Origin: Ensifer sp. LCM 4579
GTDB lineage: Bacteria > Pseudomonadota > Alphaproteobacteria > Rhizobiales > Rhizobiaceae
Assembly: GCF_001854885.1 (NCBI RefSeq)
Contig: NZ_MDDV01000019.1
Span: 24,893-88,892 of the forward strand
DNA: 64,000 nucleotides
Reading direction: 5' to 3'
Positions 28,010 to 37,011 of this stretch are shown here, in pieces. Position numbers and translations under genes: made by a program. Below the pieces are notes generated by a model. That model was not told the DNA's origin. It did no database searches and saw only the letters and a program-made list of their open reading frames with translations. The first letter of the stretch is position 1, and every line of letters starts with the position of its first letter.

Positions 28010-28924
28010 TCAGAGTTCCTTGCGAATATCGACGACCCTGAGGATCGCGGCCACCATCAGCAGCACGACGATCAGCAGGACGACCGCATTGGCGGCGGCG
28101 GCCGGATATTGCAGCAGCGACATCTGGTTCTTCATCATCAGCGCGACGGATGCGCTCTGGCCGCCGGACATCACCTGGACCGTCGAGAAATCGGCCATCA
28201 CCAGCGTCACCACGAATATCGAGCCGATCGCCATGCCGGGCTTGGCGAGCGGCAGGACGACGTTCCAGAGCACCTGCCAGCCGGATGCGCCGCAGTCACG
28301 CGCCGCCTCGATCAGCGATCGGTCGATGCGCATCAGCGTGTTGAAGATCGGTGTCACCATGAAGAGCGTGTTCAGGTGCACCATGGCGAGCACGACGGCG
28401 AAGTCGGAATAGAGCAGCCACTCGACCGGTTCGGGAACGATGCCGAGCTCGACCAGCGCGGAGTTCACGAGACCGTTCCGGCCGAGAACCGGGATCCAGG
28501 AGATCATCCGGATGATGTTGGAGGTGAGGAACGGCACGGTGCAGACGAGGAACAGCACCATCTGCATCGTCGTCGTGCGGATGTGAAAGGCGAGAAAATA
28601 GGCGACCCAGAAGCCGATCACCAGCGTCAGAGCCCAGGTGAGGGCCGTAAATTTCAGCGTGTTGAGATAGGTTTTCCAGGTGACCCAGGAACCGAGCGTG
28701 TCGGCGTAGTTCATCGTCATGAAGTCGGGATAAAGGCCGGCGAAATCGTAGTCCCAGAAGCTGACGACGACGATCATCAGGATCGGCAGGACGAAGAAGA
28801 AACCGAGGATGAGGAGGAGGGGCGTGGCCTGGAGATAGGCGGTGAGCCGACCAAGCGCAGCGAGGGAGCGGCGGGGATTGCCGGTCCTGATCTCTCCTGA
28901 GGTTGCGACTGCCGTCATTCTCAA
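28010..28924 (-). CDS. ABC transporter permease, spermidine/putrescine (PotB) type
   Basis: 304 aa, six helices, EAA loop IEAARDCGASGWQVLWNVVLPLAKPG. It is the partner of the PotC-type permease downstream. The 84-base gap to the binding-protein gene contains a perfect hairpin. The N tail of about 25 residues is short and charged. Confidence 0.9.
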   Translation of the reverse strand: MRMTAVATSGEIRTGNPRRSLAALGRLTAYLQATPLLLILGFFFVLPILMIVVVSFWDYDFAGLYPDFMTMNYADTLGSWVTWKTYLNTLKFTALTWALTLVIGFWVAYFLAFHIRTTTMQMVLFLVCTVPFLTSNIIRMISWIPVLGRNGLVNSALVELGIVPEPVEWLLYSDFAVVLAMVHLNTLFMVTPIFNTLMRIDRSLIEAARDCGASGWQVLWNVVLPLAKPGMAIGSIFVVTLVMADFSTVQVMSGGQSASVALMMKNQMSLLQYPAAAANAVVLLIVVLLMVAAILRVVDIRKEL

Positions 28925-28952
28925 TCCTCTTTCAGTATTGCCTTGGAAACTG

Positions 28953-28984
28953 CCCCTCTCCTCGGTTAAAGCCGAGGAGAGGGG
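28953..28984 (-). terminator. Strong intercistronic hairpin after the binding-protein gene
   Basis: Perfect 13-base arms CCCCTCTCCTCGG / CCGAGGAGAGGGG surround a 6-base loop. The position between a highly expressed binding-protein gene and its permease gene fits an attenuator or mRNA-stabilising REP-like element rather than a complete stop. Confidence 0.65.
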
Positions 28985-29008
28985 AAAGGCCCGTGCCGAG
29001 GGCGCTTA

Positions 29009-30307
29009 TTACGCCGCGATGAACTCGTTCCAGCGGCGGACCATGTAGCGGTCTTCGTCCATGACCGAGTTCCAGCAGGCGACCTTGCCCATGCGCTCCT
29101 CGAAGGAGCCGCCGTCGCGAACGGCGCCGGCCTTTTCCATGACCTTGCCTTCCGGCGAGAGGATGTCGCCCTTGGCGGGCTTGCCCTCGACCCAGAAGCC
29201 CCACTCGTCCTCGGACATGTGGGCCTTCGCGGTTTCCATGGCGGCGGAGTAGTAGCCCTGGCGGTTGAGGTAGGCGCCGACCCAGCCGGAGAGATACCAA
29301 TTGATGTATTCATAGGCCGCATCGAGCTGTGCGCCCTGGAGATGGCCGGCGAGGCCGAGGCCGCCGCCCCAGGCGCGGTAGCCCTCCTTGAGCGGCTGGT
29401 ATTTGCAGGCGATACCCTTCGAACGCACGGCTGCGACGGCCGGCGACCACATGGACTGGATGACGACCTCGCCGGAGGCCATGAGGTTGACGCTCTCGTC
29501 GAAGGACTTCCAGAAGGCGCGGAACTGGCCGTCCTGCTTGGCCTTGATGAGGAAGTCGATCGTCTGGTCGATCTCCTCCTTCGTCATGTTGCCCTTGTCG
29601 GCATATTTGATGTTGCCCATGGCCTCCATGATCATCGCGGCATCCATGATGCCGATCGAAGGAATGTTGAGGATCGCCGTCTTGCCCTTGAAGGCCGGGT
29701 CCATGATGTCGGCCCAGCTGCTGATCTCCCGGCCGACGAGGTCCGGGCGAATGCCGAGCGTATCGGCATTGTAGATGGTCGGGATCAGCGTCATCCACTG
29801 CGTTGGTTCCTTGGCAAAGGCCTTGGAGTCCTGCGCCTCGACGAAGCCGACCGTGTGCGGCGCGGTGCCTTGCGCGATCACGCTGTCCGGCTTGAGCTTG
29901 CCGTCGATGAAGAGCGGCACGATCTTGTCGTAATACTTGATCTTCGAGACATCCATCGGCTGCATGACGCCGGTCGGGAAGACCTTCTTGGCAATCCAAT
30001 ATTCGATGTCGGCGATGTCGTAGGAGTCCGGCTGGGTGACGGCGCGCTGGGCGGCGGCGTCGGAATCGGTCGCCGTCATTTCCAGCGTGATGCCGAGGTC
30101 TTCCTTGCACTTCTCGGCAATCGCATTGATGTTGGAAACGCCGGTACCGAACTGGCGGAGCGTGATTGGGTTTTGCGCCCAAATCGTCGGGAAGCCGGTA
30201 ATCGCGCCCGAGCCGGCGATCGCGCCGACGGCGGCGGCGCCGGTCTTCAAAAGCGAGCGGCGCGAAATGCCCTTTGCGGGCGTGGCAGTCTTCGTTTCAG
30301 TCGTCAT
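29009..30307 (-). CDS. Extracellular solute-binding protein (PotD/family 1), Tat-exported
   Basis: 432 aa periplasmic binding protein. Twin-arginine signal SRRSLLKTGAAAVGAIAG near residues 14-32. It resembles polyamine/family-1 binding proteins (WADIMDPAFKGKTAI, NLMASGEVVIQSMWSPAVAAV). It delivers substrate to the adjacent PotB/C permeases. Gene order ATPase, binding protein, permease, permease, racemase on one strand indicates a single uptake operon. Confidence 0.9.
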   Translation of the reverse strand: MTTETKTATPAKGISRRSLLKTGAAAVGAIAGSGAITGFPTIWAQNPITLRQFGTGVSNINAIAEKCKEDLGITLEMTATDSDAAAQRAVTQPDSYDIADIEYWIAKKVFPTGVMQPMDVSKIKYYDKIVPLFIDGKLKPDSVIAQGTAPHTVGFVEAQDSKAFAKEPTQWMTLIPTIYNADTLGIRPDLVGREISSWADIMDPAFKGKTAILNIPSIGIMDAAMIMEAMGNIKYADKGNMTKEEIDQTIDFLIKAKQDGQFRAFWKSFDESVNLMASGEVVIQSMWSPAVAAVRSKGIACKYQPLKEGYRAWGGGLGLAGHLQGAQLDAAYEYINWYLSGWVGAYLNRQGYYSAAMETAKAHMSEDEWGFWVEGKPAKGDILSPEGKVMEKAGAVRDGGSFEERMGKVACWNSVMDEDRYMVRRWNEFIAA

Positions 30308-30382
30308 GCTTTCGTTCCCCTTTGGTGGTGCATGGATCGGATGGAGCGGGACAGGTGCAATTCGCAGCTTCTTGTCCCCGCA

Positions 30383-31471
30383 TCAGGCTGACACGCGGCC
30401 GAGGGGGATTGCGTCCTCCAGGGCCCAGCTCAAGGAAACCGCATCGCCTGTCGATACGGGCCTCCTGAAATAGTCGGCATCGGAGACGACGACGGTGAAG
30501 TCGTCGCTGCCGGCGCCGATGACGGTGATCTTTACGGATGCGCCGCGATACTCGACATTCGAGACGGCGCCCTCGAAGCCGAGCGACCTGTTCGACGCCG
30601 GCTCGAGATGCACGCGGTCGGTGCGGATGCCGATATCGATCGATTTTCCGACTTCCTGGGCGGCGTCGCGGACCGTGAAGCTCTGGCCCTCCGGCCCTGT
30701 CAGCGTAACGATACCGTCATCGATCGACGTTACGCGACCGGAGAGCACGTTGTGGTCGCCCATGAAGCGGGCGACGAAGGCGGTGGCGGGCTTTTCGAAG
30801 ACGGTACGCGGGGCGGCCGCCTGCTCGATGCGGCCATTGTTCATGATGACGATCAGGTCGGCGAGCGCCATCGCCTCTTCCTGGCTGTGCGTCACATGCA
30901 CGAAGGTGATGCCGAGCGTCTTCTGCAGCTTCTTCAGTTCCGCGCGCATGCGGATCTTGAGGAATGGATCGAGGGCGGAGAGCGGTTCGTCAAGCAGCAG
31001 CGCTTCCGGATCGGTGATGAGCGCACGGGCGAGCGCCACGCGCTGTTGTTGTCCGCCTGAAAGCTGCGCCGGGCGGCGCGCCGCATAGCTCTCCATCTGC
31101 ATCAGCTTCAGCATCGTGAGCGCCTTGGCGCGGCGCTCGTCTTTCGCGACCCCCTTCATTTTCAGGCTGAAGGCGACATTGTCGACCAGGTCGAGGTGCG
31201 GAAACAGCGCGTAGGACTGGAACATCATGGCCGTGCCGCGCCTGGCGGGCGGGAAATCGGTGACGACGACATTGCCAAGGCGGACATCGCCGGAGGTGAT
31301 GCTTTCATGTCCGGCGATCATGCGCAGCGTCGAGGTCTTGCCGCAACCCGACGGGCCGAGGAAGCAGCAATAGCTGCCCGCCGGAATCTTCAGGCTGATC
31401 TCGTGGACGGCGGTCGTTGCGCCGTAGACCTTCGAAACGGAAGCAATATCGATTTCTGCTGCCTTGGACAT
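30383..31471 (-). CDS. ABC transporter ATP-binding protein, PotA type
   Basis: 362 aa. Walker A GPSGCGKTS, signature LSGGQQQRVALARAL, Walker B ALLLDEPLSALD, followed by a TOBE domain in the C-terminal third. The ATG at 31471 has GGAAAGGGG upstream; a longer frame to 31507 lacks family similarity. It is the first gene of the uptake operon. A palindrome likely bound by the divergent GntR regulator lies about 160 bases upstream. Confidence 0.93.
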   Translation of the reverse strand: MSKAAEIDIASVSKVYGATTAVHEISLKIPAGSYCCFLGPSGCGKTSTLRMIAGHESITSGDVRLGNVVVTDFPPARRGTAMMFQSYALFPHLDLVDNVAFSLKMKGVAKDERRAKALTMLKLMQMESYAARRPAQLSGGQQQRVALARALITDPEALLLDEPLSALDPFLKIRMRAELKKLQKTLGITFVHVTHSQEEAMALADLIVIMNNGRIEQAAAPRTVFEKPATAFVARFMGDHNVLSGRVTSIDDGIVTLTGPEGQSFTVRDAAQEVGKSIDIGIRTDRVHLEPASNRSLGFEGAVSNVEYRGASVKITVIGAGSDDFTVVVSDADYFRRPVSTGDAVSLSWALEDAIPLGRVSA

Positions 31472-31628
31472 GGGGCCCCTTTCCTTGCAGCAGGGCAGAA
31501 GCATCAAGCGTGCCAGTTTGCTAAAGGCCTGAATTCGCGGGCAAGTTCATCCCGCTTCGGCTCGGTCCCGGGAAAAGGCGACATTGGTTGCACATTTAAT
31601 AGGCGTTTGTCGCCAAGAGGAGCTTATA

Positions 31629-31638
31629 TTGTATACAA
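31629..31638. promoter_or_regulatory. Candidate GntR (FCD) operator palindrome
   Basis: The perfect palindrome TTGTATACAA sits in an AT-rich patch of the divergent region between the transporter operon and gntR. Sites with a GTATAC core are common for FadR/FCD-type GntR regulators. Binding is inferred. Confidence 0.55.
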
Positions 31639-31735
31639 AACAAAATGCGAATTGCGCGCAGATTGCGGTTAACTTCCATGCGACCACGCGCTAGGGTCGA
31701 ATGCCCGCAATTGTATCGGTCGGATTCGCAGCCTT

Positions 31736-32446
31736 ATGACTCCCCCCAGTTTGTCTCCAGCGGAAACCGCCATGGATGTCGACGCTCACCATATTCGCGA
31801 TGCAATCCGCGAGGCGATCGTCGAGCGTCGGCTGGCGCCCGGAACGAAGCTATCGGAGACCGACGTCGGCAGTCTGTTCAATGTCAGCCGCACGCTCGTT
31901 CGCGCCGCCCTTCAGGCGCTCTCCTATGAGGGGCTGGTCAATGTCGAGAAGAATCGCGGCGCATTTGTTGCCCATCCGTCGATTCTGGAGGCGCAACAGA
32001 TTTTCGCGGCGCGTCGGCTCATCGAGCCCGTGATCCTGCGCGAGGCGGCGCAACGCATCGGCAAGGCCGAGATCAGGCACCTGCGGCTACATTTGGCGGA
32101 TGAGGAAAGACTGCGAAACGAGCGCGGTGCCGCCGCCCGCCGCGCCGAGATCAAGGCCTCCGGCGATGTTCACCTGGCGATCGCCGAAATCAGCGGCAAC
32201 GCAATTCTCAAGAGGTTCATGGACGAACTCGTCGCCCGATCCTCCCTCGTCATCGCACTCTATGGTCGCTCGGTGGCTTCAAGCTGCGGTCACGACGAGC
32301 ATCAGCAGATCGTCGACGCGCTGGAGAGAAGGGACGTCGACGCGGCCTGCGCGCTGATGGTCGAGCACATAAATCACATCGAAGCCGATCTTGACCTTAG
32401 GTCGGCAGAGAAGGGAACCGATTTGCGCTCTGCCTTGCGCCTGTGA
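31736..32446 (+). CDS. GntR-family transcriptional regulator (FCD subfamily)
   Basis: 236 aa. N-terminal winged HTH (IRDAIREAIVERRLAPGTKLSETDVGSLFNVSRTLVRAALQAL) and C-terminal all-helical FCD ligand domain with metal-type residues (E-R-R-LIEP..., HLAIAEISGN, HEHQQIVDALE). It is divergent from the PotA-type gene, so it probably represses the uptake/racemase operon. The start may be 31736 or an in-frame ATG at 31772; neither has a strong ribosome site. Confidence 0.88.
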   Translation: MTPPSLSPAETAMDVDAHHIRDAIREAIVERRLAPGTKLSETDVGSLFNVSRTLVRAALQALSYEGLVNVEKNRGAFVAHPSILEAQQIFAARRLIEPVILREAAQRIGKAEIRHLRLHLADEERLRNERGAAARRAEIKASGDVHLAIAEISGNAILKRFMDELVARSSLVIALYGRSVASSCGHDEHQQIVDALERRDVDAACALMVEHINHIEADLDLRSAEKGTDLRSALRL

Positions 32447-32541
32447 TGGGCAACGCAGGCGCGCCGAGACTCCGCGACACCAGCGGTAGGCATCAGCCGT
32501 TCCAATCGACAGCGCCGCCTCCGCTCTTGCCGCTGGAGCAC

Positions 32542-32565
32542 GTTTTGTGATATTTATAACAAAAC
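32542..32565. promoter_or_regulatory. Near-perfect 24-base palindrome upstream of deoR
   Basis: Arms GTTTTGT (32542-32548) and ACAAAAC (32559-32565) continue inward as ATA/TAT with a single mismatched pair. It is AT-rich against a GC-rich background and about 55 bases before the DeoR-family start. A TAACAAAA half-site recurs at 33415-33422 ahead of deoC. It is a probable autoregulatory operator. Confidence 0.55.
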
Positions 32566-32617
32566 TCTGACGGGGCGATTTGAGTAGGGGATCCGGCGCT
32601 GCCTGCGCCAAGAAGGA

Positions 32618-33352
32618 ATGATGACCAATCGCAAGACGAAGCGCATTGCCACCTTGGCGGATGCCGTGACTGCGCGGCGGGTGCTGCATCTGAAGGAGGC
32701 GGCCGCGCTTCTCGGCGTATCGGAGATGACCGTCCGCCGCGATATCGCCGACAATCCGGGCATTTTCGGTTATCTCGGCGGCCACATCGTTTCGGCCGCG
32801 GACGTCGAGGGCGATGCGCCCTACGAGCTTGCACGCGCGGCCGACAGCCACGCCGCGGCCAAACGAAATGCCTGCGCCCATGCGGCCAGACATATCCGCC
32901 CAGAGGAGACGATCTTCATCGATTGCGGCACCACGCTCGAATACCTGGTCGACCTGATCCCGGAAAATTATCCAGTAACAGCCGTATGTTACTCGATGAA
33001 CACGGCGGAACGGCTGACGCGAAAGCCGAATGTCCGCATGGTCATGCTGGGCGGTCTCTATTATCCGTCCTCGGCTTCCTTTTCGGGCGGGGCCGGACTG
33101 GAGACGCTGGAGCAGCTCGGCATCAACGTCGCCTTCCTCTCGGCCGCCGGCGTCGATACGGCAAGGGGCGCAAGCTGCGTGCATTTTCATGAGGTGCCGG
33201 TCAAGCGGAAGGTGATTTCGCTCGCCCGCGAGAATTACCTTGTGGTCGACAAGAGCAAGATCGGCAAGTTGAAGCCGGCCTTCTTTGCGCCGATGGAAGC
33301 GTTCCGGTCGGTGATCACCGAGGATGGCGAGTCCGCGCTTCGCGCGAACTGA
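32618..33352 (+). CDS. DeoR-family transcriptional repressor
   Basis: 244 aa. N-terminal HTH (LHLKEAAALLGVSEMTVRRDIAD) and C-terminal DeoRC sensor domain (TIFIDCGTTLEYLVD, VVDKSKIGK). Members respond to phosphorylated sugars. It is immediately upstream of deoC and the aldehyde dehydrogenase gene, so deoxyribose-5-phosphate or a similar intermediate is the likely signal. Two adjacent ATG codons (32618, 32621) follow AAGAAGGA. Confidence 0.9.
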   Translation: MMTNRKTKRIATLADAVTARRVLHLKEAAALLGVSEMTVRRDIADNPGIFGYLGGHIVSAADVEGDAPYELARAADSHAAAKRNACAHAARHIRPEETIFIDCGTTLEYLVDLIPENYPVTAVCYSMNTAERLTRKPNVRMVMLGGLYYPSSASFSGGAGLETLEQLGINVAFLSAAGVDTARGASCVHFHEVPVKRKVISLARENYLVVDKSKIGKLKPAFFAPMEAFRSVITEDGESALRAN

Positions 33353-33493
33353 TGTATGCTGGGCCGCAGACCGGCCGAACCGTCTCTTGACTCGGGAGAC
33401 GAATGATGGAAATCTAACAAAAGGTAGAAACGTAACAATGCCGGTGCGTGCCGAGAGCGGCTGCCGGCGAACCTCGGTACCAGGAGGAATCGC

Positions 33494-34501
33494 TTGGAAG
33501 AGCTTGCTGTGAGGGGCGCCGCTGCCGCCCCTCCCGTGGGCGCAGGCCATAACTGGCCGCGCAATGACGGGGTCGACCTCGATCTTGGCTGGGTGCTTGA
33601 CCAGCGCGTCAATCTCTCCGCGGCGGAGCGGCGCGTGGCGACGCTGCCCGGCCGGCGCACGGTCAAGAAAGACGCGCAGGCCGCGTGGCTGTTGAAGGCG
33701 GTGACCTGCATCGACCTCACCACGCTCAATGGCGACGATACGACGGAACGCGTCAAGCGCCTCTGCGCCAAGGCGCGTCACCCCATACGTCCGGACCTCC
33801 TCGATGCGCTCGGCATGGGCGATCGCGACATCACGACGGGTGCCGTCTGCGTCTACCATCGCTTCGTCTCGACGGCGGTGGAAGCGCTCGAAGGCTCCGG
33901 CATTCCGGTTGCCGCCGTTTCGACCGGCTTTCCGGCGGGGCTCGTGCCGCATGACATCAAGCTTCGGGAGATCGAGGCCTCGGTCGCGGACGGCGCGCGG
34001 GAAATCGACATCGTGATCACCCGCGAGCATGTGCTGACCGGCAACTGGCAGGCGCTTTATGACGAGATGCGCGACTTCCGTGCCGCCTGCGGAGATGCCC
34101 ATGTGAAGGCAATCCTGGCGACCGGCGATCTCAAGACGCTTCGCAACGTCGCCCGCGCCTCGCTCGTCTCGATGATGGCCGGCGCCGACTTCATCAAGAC
34201 CTCGACCGGCAAGGAAGGCGTCAACGCCACCCTGCTCGTCACCCTCGTGATGCTCCGGATGATCCGTGCCTATCAGGAGCGGACGGGGATCAAGGTCGGC
34301 TACAAGCCGGCCGGCGGCATCTCGGCGGCGAAGGACGTGTTGAACTACCAGTTCCTCATGAAGGAGGAGCTCGGACGGGAGTGGCTCGAGCCGGACCTCT
34401 TCCGCATCGGAGCATCGAGCCTGCTGGCCGACATCGAGCGTCAGCTCGAACATCACGTCAGCGGCGCCTATTCGGCCCTCAACAGACACCCGATTGGATG
34501 A
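33494..34501 (+). CDS. deoC: Deoxyribose-phosphate aldolase
   Basis: 335 aa. Cleaves 2-deoxy-D-ribose 5-phosphate to glyceraldehyde 3-phosphate and acetaldehyde. TIM-barrel motifs are CIDLTTLNGDD, STGFPAG, EIDIVI, VKAILATGDL (the Schiff-base neighbourhood), DFIKTSTGKEGV with the catalytic Lys, and KPAGGISAAKD. It is the longer, eukaryote-like DeoC form. A TTG at 33494 is the start because AGGAGG lies 6 bases upstream and no ATG is suitably placed. The gene ends five bases before the aldehyde dehydrogenase ATG. Confidence 0.93.
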   Translation: MEELAVRGAAAAPPVGAGHNWPRNDGVDLDLGWVLDQRVNLSAAERRVATLPGRRTVKKDAQAAWLLKAVTCIDLTTLNGDDTTERVKRLCAKARHPIRPDLLDALGMGDRDITTGAVCVYHRFVSTAVEALEGSGIPVAAVSTGFPAGLVPHDIKLREIEASVADGAREIDIVITREHVLTGNWQALYDEMRDFRAACGDAHVKAILATGDLKTLRNVARASLVSMMAGADFIKTSTGKEGVNATLLVTLVMLRMIRAYQERTGIKVGYKPAGGISAAKDVLNYQFLMKEELGREWLEPDLFRIGASSLLADIERQLEHHVSGAYSALNRHPIG

Positions 34502-34505
34502 AGCG

Positions 34506-36890
34506 ATGAGCGTCGCCAGATTTTTTGACGAAATGTCCTACGGTCCCGCACCCGAAGCCGACACGGAGGCGCGCCAATGGCTGGCGCGGCACGACGGCGA
34601 ATTCGGCCATTTCATCAATGGCGCGTTCGTCGCCGCAGCGTCGGGCAAGACCTTTGACAGCTTCGAGCCCGCAACAGGCGCGCTCATCGCAAGGGTGGCG
34701 CTCGGCGGATCGGAGGACGTGAACGCCGCAGTCCTCGCCGCCCGCAAGGCGCAAGCGCCTTGGGCGAAACTGCCCGGCCATGCCCGTGCACGGCATCTTT
34801 ACGCGCTTGCCCGCATGATCCAGCGCCATGCACGCCTGATTGCGGTGGTCGAGGCGCTCGACAACGGCAAGCCGATCCGCGAGACGCGCGACATCGATAT
34901 TCCGCTTGCCGCTCGCCACTTCTATCACCATGCCGGCTGGGCGCAACTGCAGGAAACGGAATTCGCCGACCACGTTCCCGTCGGCGTCGTTGGCCAGGTG
35001 ATCCCCTGGAACTTCCCGTTCCTGATGCTGGCCTGGAAGGTCGCGCCGGCACTGGCCCTCGGTAACACGGTGATCCTGAAGCCAGCAGAATTCACGCCGC
35101 TGACGGCGCTGCTCTTCGCCGAACTTGCGAGCGCGGCCGGCCTGTCGCCGGGCGTTCTGAACGTCGTGACGGGCGAGGGCGAGACGGGTGCGCTGATCGT
35201 CGAGCACGAGGACATCGACAAGATCGCCTTCACCGGTTCGACGGAGGTCGGCCGGCTCATAAGAGAGAAGACCGCCGGCAGCGGCAAGTCGCTGACATTG
35301 GAGCTCGGAGGCAAGTCGCCCTTCATCGTCTTCGACGACGCCGACATCGACGCGGCCGTCGAAGGCGTGGTGGATGCGATATGGTTCAATCAGGGCCAGG
35401 TCTGCTGCGCCGGCTCCCGTCTGCTCGTGCAGGAAGGCGTGGCGCCGCTCTTCCATGAGCGCTTGAAGCGGCGCATGGCGACCCTGCGCGTCGGCCATCC
35501 GCTCGACAAGGCGATCGACATGGCGGCGATCGTTGCGCCGGTGCAATTGCAGCGGATCGAAACCCTGGTCGCAAAGGGTGTTTCCGAAGGTGCGTCCATG
35601 CACCAGCCGAGGATCGAACTGCCGAAGGGCGGCAGCTTCTACCCGCCGACGCTGCTGACGGATGTGCAGCCGACCTCCGTCGTGGCCACGGAGGAGATTT
35701 TTGGGCCGGTGGCCGTGTCCATGACCTTCCGCACGCCGGAGGAGGCGATCCAGCTCGCCAACCACTCCCGCTACGGCCTCGCCGCCAGCGTCTGGAGCGA
35801 AACCATCGGGCTTGCCCTGCACGTGGCGGCCAAGCTCGCCGCCGGCGTCGTCTGGGTCAACGCCACCAATCTCTTCGACGCGTCGAGCGGCTTTGGCGGT
35901 AAACGCGAATCCGGCTTCGGCCGCGAGGGCGGCAAGGAAGGCTGCTACGAATATCTGAAGCCGAAAGCCTGGCTCGGCCGCAAGCTTAGGCCAGAGCCGG
36001 TTCGAGCGGCACCGAGGCCGGCTGCCGGCGATTTCGGCTTGCCGGCGCTCGACCGCACCGCCAAGCTTTTCATCGGCGGCAAGCAGGCGCGACCGGACGG
36101 AAACTATTCGCGCCCGATCTTGTCGCCCAAGGGCAAGCCGATCGGCGACGTCGGCGAGGGCAATCGCAAGGACATCCGCAACGCCGTCGTCGCCGCACGG
36201 GCGGCATCCGCCTGGGGTTCGGCCACCGCACACAACCGGGCGCAGATCCTCTACTACATCGCCGAGAACCTCAGCGCCCGGGCGGCGGAGTTTGCCGACC
36301 GCATCGTCGCGATGACGGGAGCGTCCGCCGCTGGCGCCAAGGCAGAGATTGAAGCCTCGATCGCGCGGCTTTTTAGCTATGGCGCCTGGGCGGACAAGTA
36401 CGAGGGCACCGTGCACCAGCCGCCCTTGCGGGGCGTTGCGCTGGCCATGCCGGAGCCGCAGGGCGTCGTCGGCGTCATCTGCCCGCCAGAGGCGCCGCTC
36501 CTGGGCTTCATCAGCCTGGTTGCGCCGCTGATCGCCGTCGGCAATCGCGTCATTGCCGTTCCGAGCGAACCGCATCCGCTTGCCGCGACAGATTTCTACT
36601 CGGTCCTGGAAACCTCCGACGTCCCGGCCGGCGTCGTCAACATCGTCACCGGCTCGGCGATGGAGCTCGCCAGGACGCTTGCTGCGCATAATGACGTCGA
36701 CGCACTCTGGGCTTTCGGCTCGTCGGAACTGTCGACGCTCGTCGAGAGGCTCTCGACCGGCAATCTGAAGCGCACCTTCGTCGACTACGGCAAGGCAACC
36801 GACTGGATGGATCGATCCGCCGCCGAAGGCCCGGCATTTCTGCGCCGGGCCGTGGACGTGAAGAACATCTGGATTCCCTACGGCGAGTAG
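34506..36890 (+). CDS. Double-length aldehyde dehydrogenase
   Basis: 794 aa. Residues 1 to about 490 form a complete NAD(P)-dependent aldehyde dehydrogenase (VIPWNFPFLM, FTGSTEVGR, Glu266 in LELGG, catalytic Cys300 in GQVCCAGSR). Residues about 515-794 resemble a second ALDH NAD-binding region (GKPIGDVGEGNRKDIRNAVVAAR, GVVGVICPPEAP, VNIVTG) but lack a catalytic Cys motif and stop short of a full second enzyme. In this operon it likely oxidises the acetaldehyde from DeoC. The second half may be structural or regulatory (inference). Confidence 0.9.
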   Translation: MSVARFFDEMSYGPAPEADTEARQWLARHDGEFGHFINGAFVAAASGKTFDSFEPATGALIARVALGGSEDVNAAVLAARKAQAPWAKLPGHARARHLYALARMIQRHARLIAVVEALDNGKPIRETRDIDIPLAARHFYHHAGWAQLQETEFADHVPVGVVGQVIPWNFPFLMLAWKVAPALALGNTVILKPAEFTPLTALLFAELASAAGLSPGVLNVVTGEGETGALIVEHEDIDKIAFTGSTEVGRLIREKTAGSGKSLTLELGGKSPFIVFDDADIDAAVEGVVDAIWFNQGQVCCAGSRLLVQEGVAPLFHERLKRRMATLRVGHPLDKAIDMAAIVAPVQLQRIETLVAKGVSEGASMHQPRIELPKGGSFYPPTLLTDVQPTSVVATEEIFGPVAVSMTFRTPEEAIQLANHSRYGLAASVWSETIGLALHVAAKLAAGVVWVNATNLFDASSGFGGKRESGFGREGGKEGCYEYLKPKAWLGRKLRPEPVRAAPRPAAGDFGLPALDRTAKLFIGGKQARPDGNYSRPILSPKGKPIGDVGEGNRKDIRNAVVAARAASAWGSATAHNRAQILYYIAENLSARAAEFADRIVAMTGASAAGAKAEIEASIARLFSYGAWADKYEGTVHQPPLRGVALAMPEPQGVVGVICPPEAPLLGFISLVAPLIAVGNRVIAVPSEPHPLAATDFYSVLETSDVPAGVVNIVTGSAMELARTLAAHNDVDALWAFGSSELSTLVERLSTGNLKRTFVDYGKATDWMDRSAAEGPAFLRRAVDVKNIWIPYGE

Positions 36891-37011
36891 CGCCGACGCT
36901 CGCAGCAGTGGAGAAACCGGAAAGGCCCGTTGACGACGGGCGGCGGAAACGGCCTGATGCCGCGAGGCTGCCGTCGGCTTCCGCCCGCGGCGCATTGGCA
37001 GGAGGACAGGA

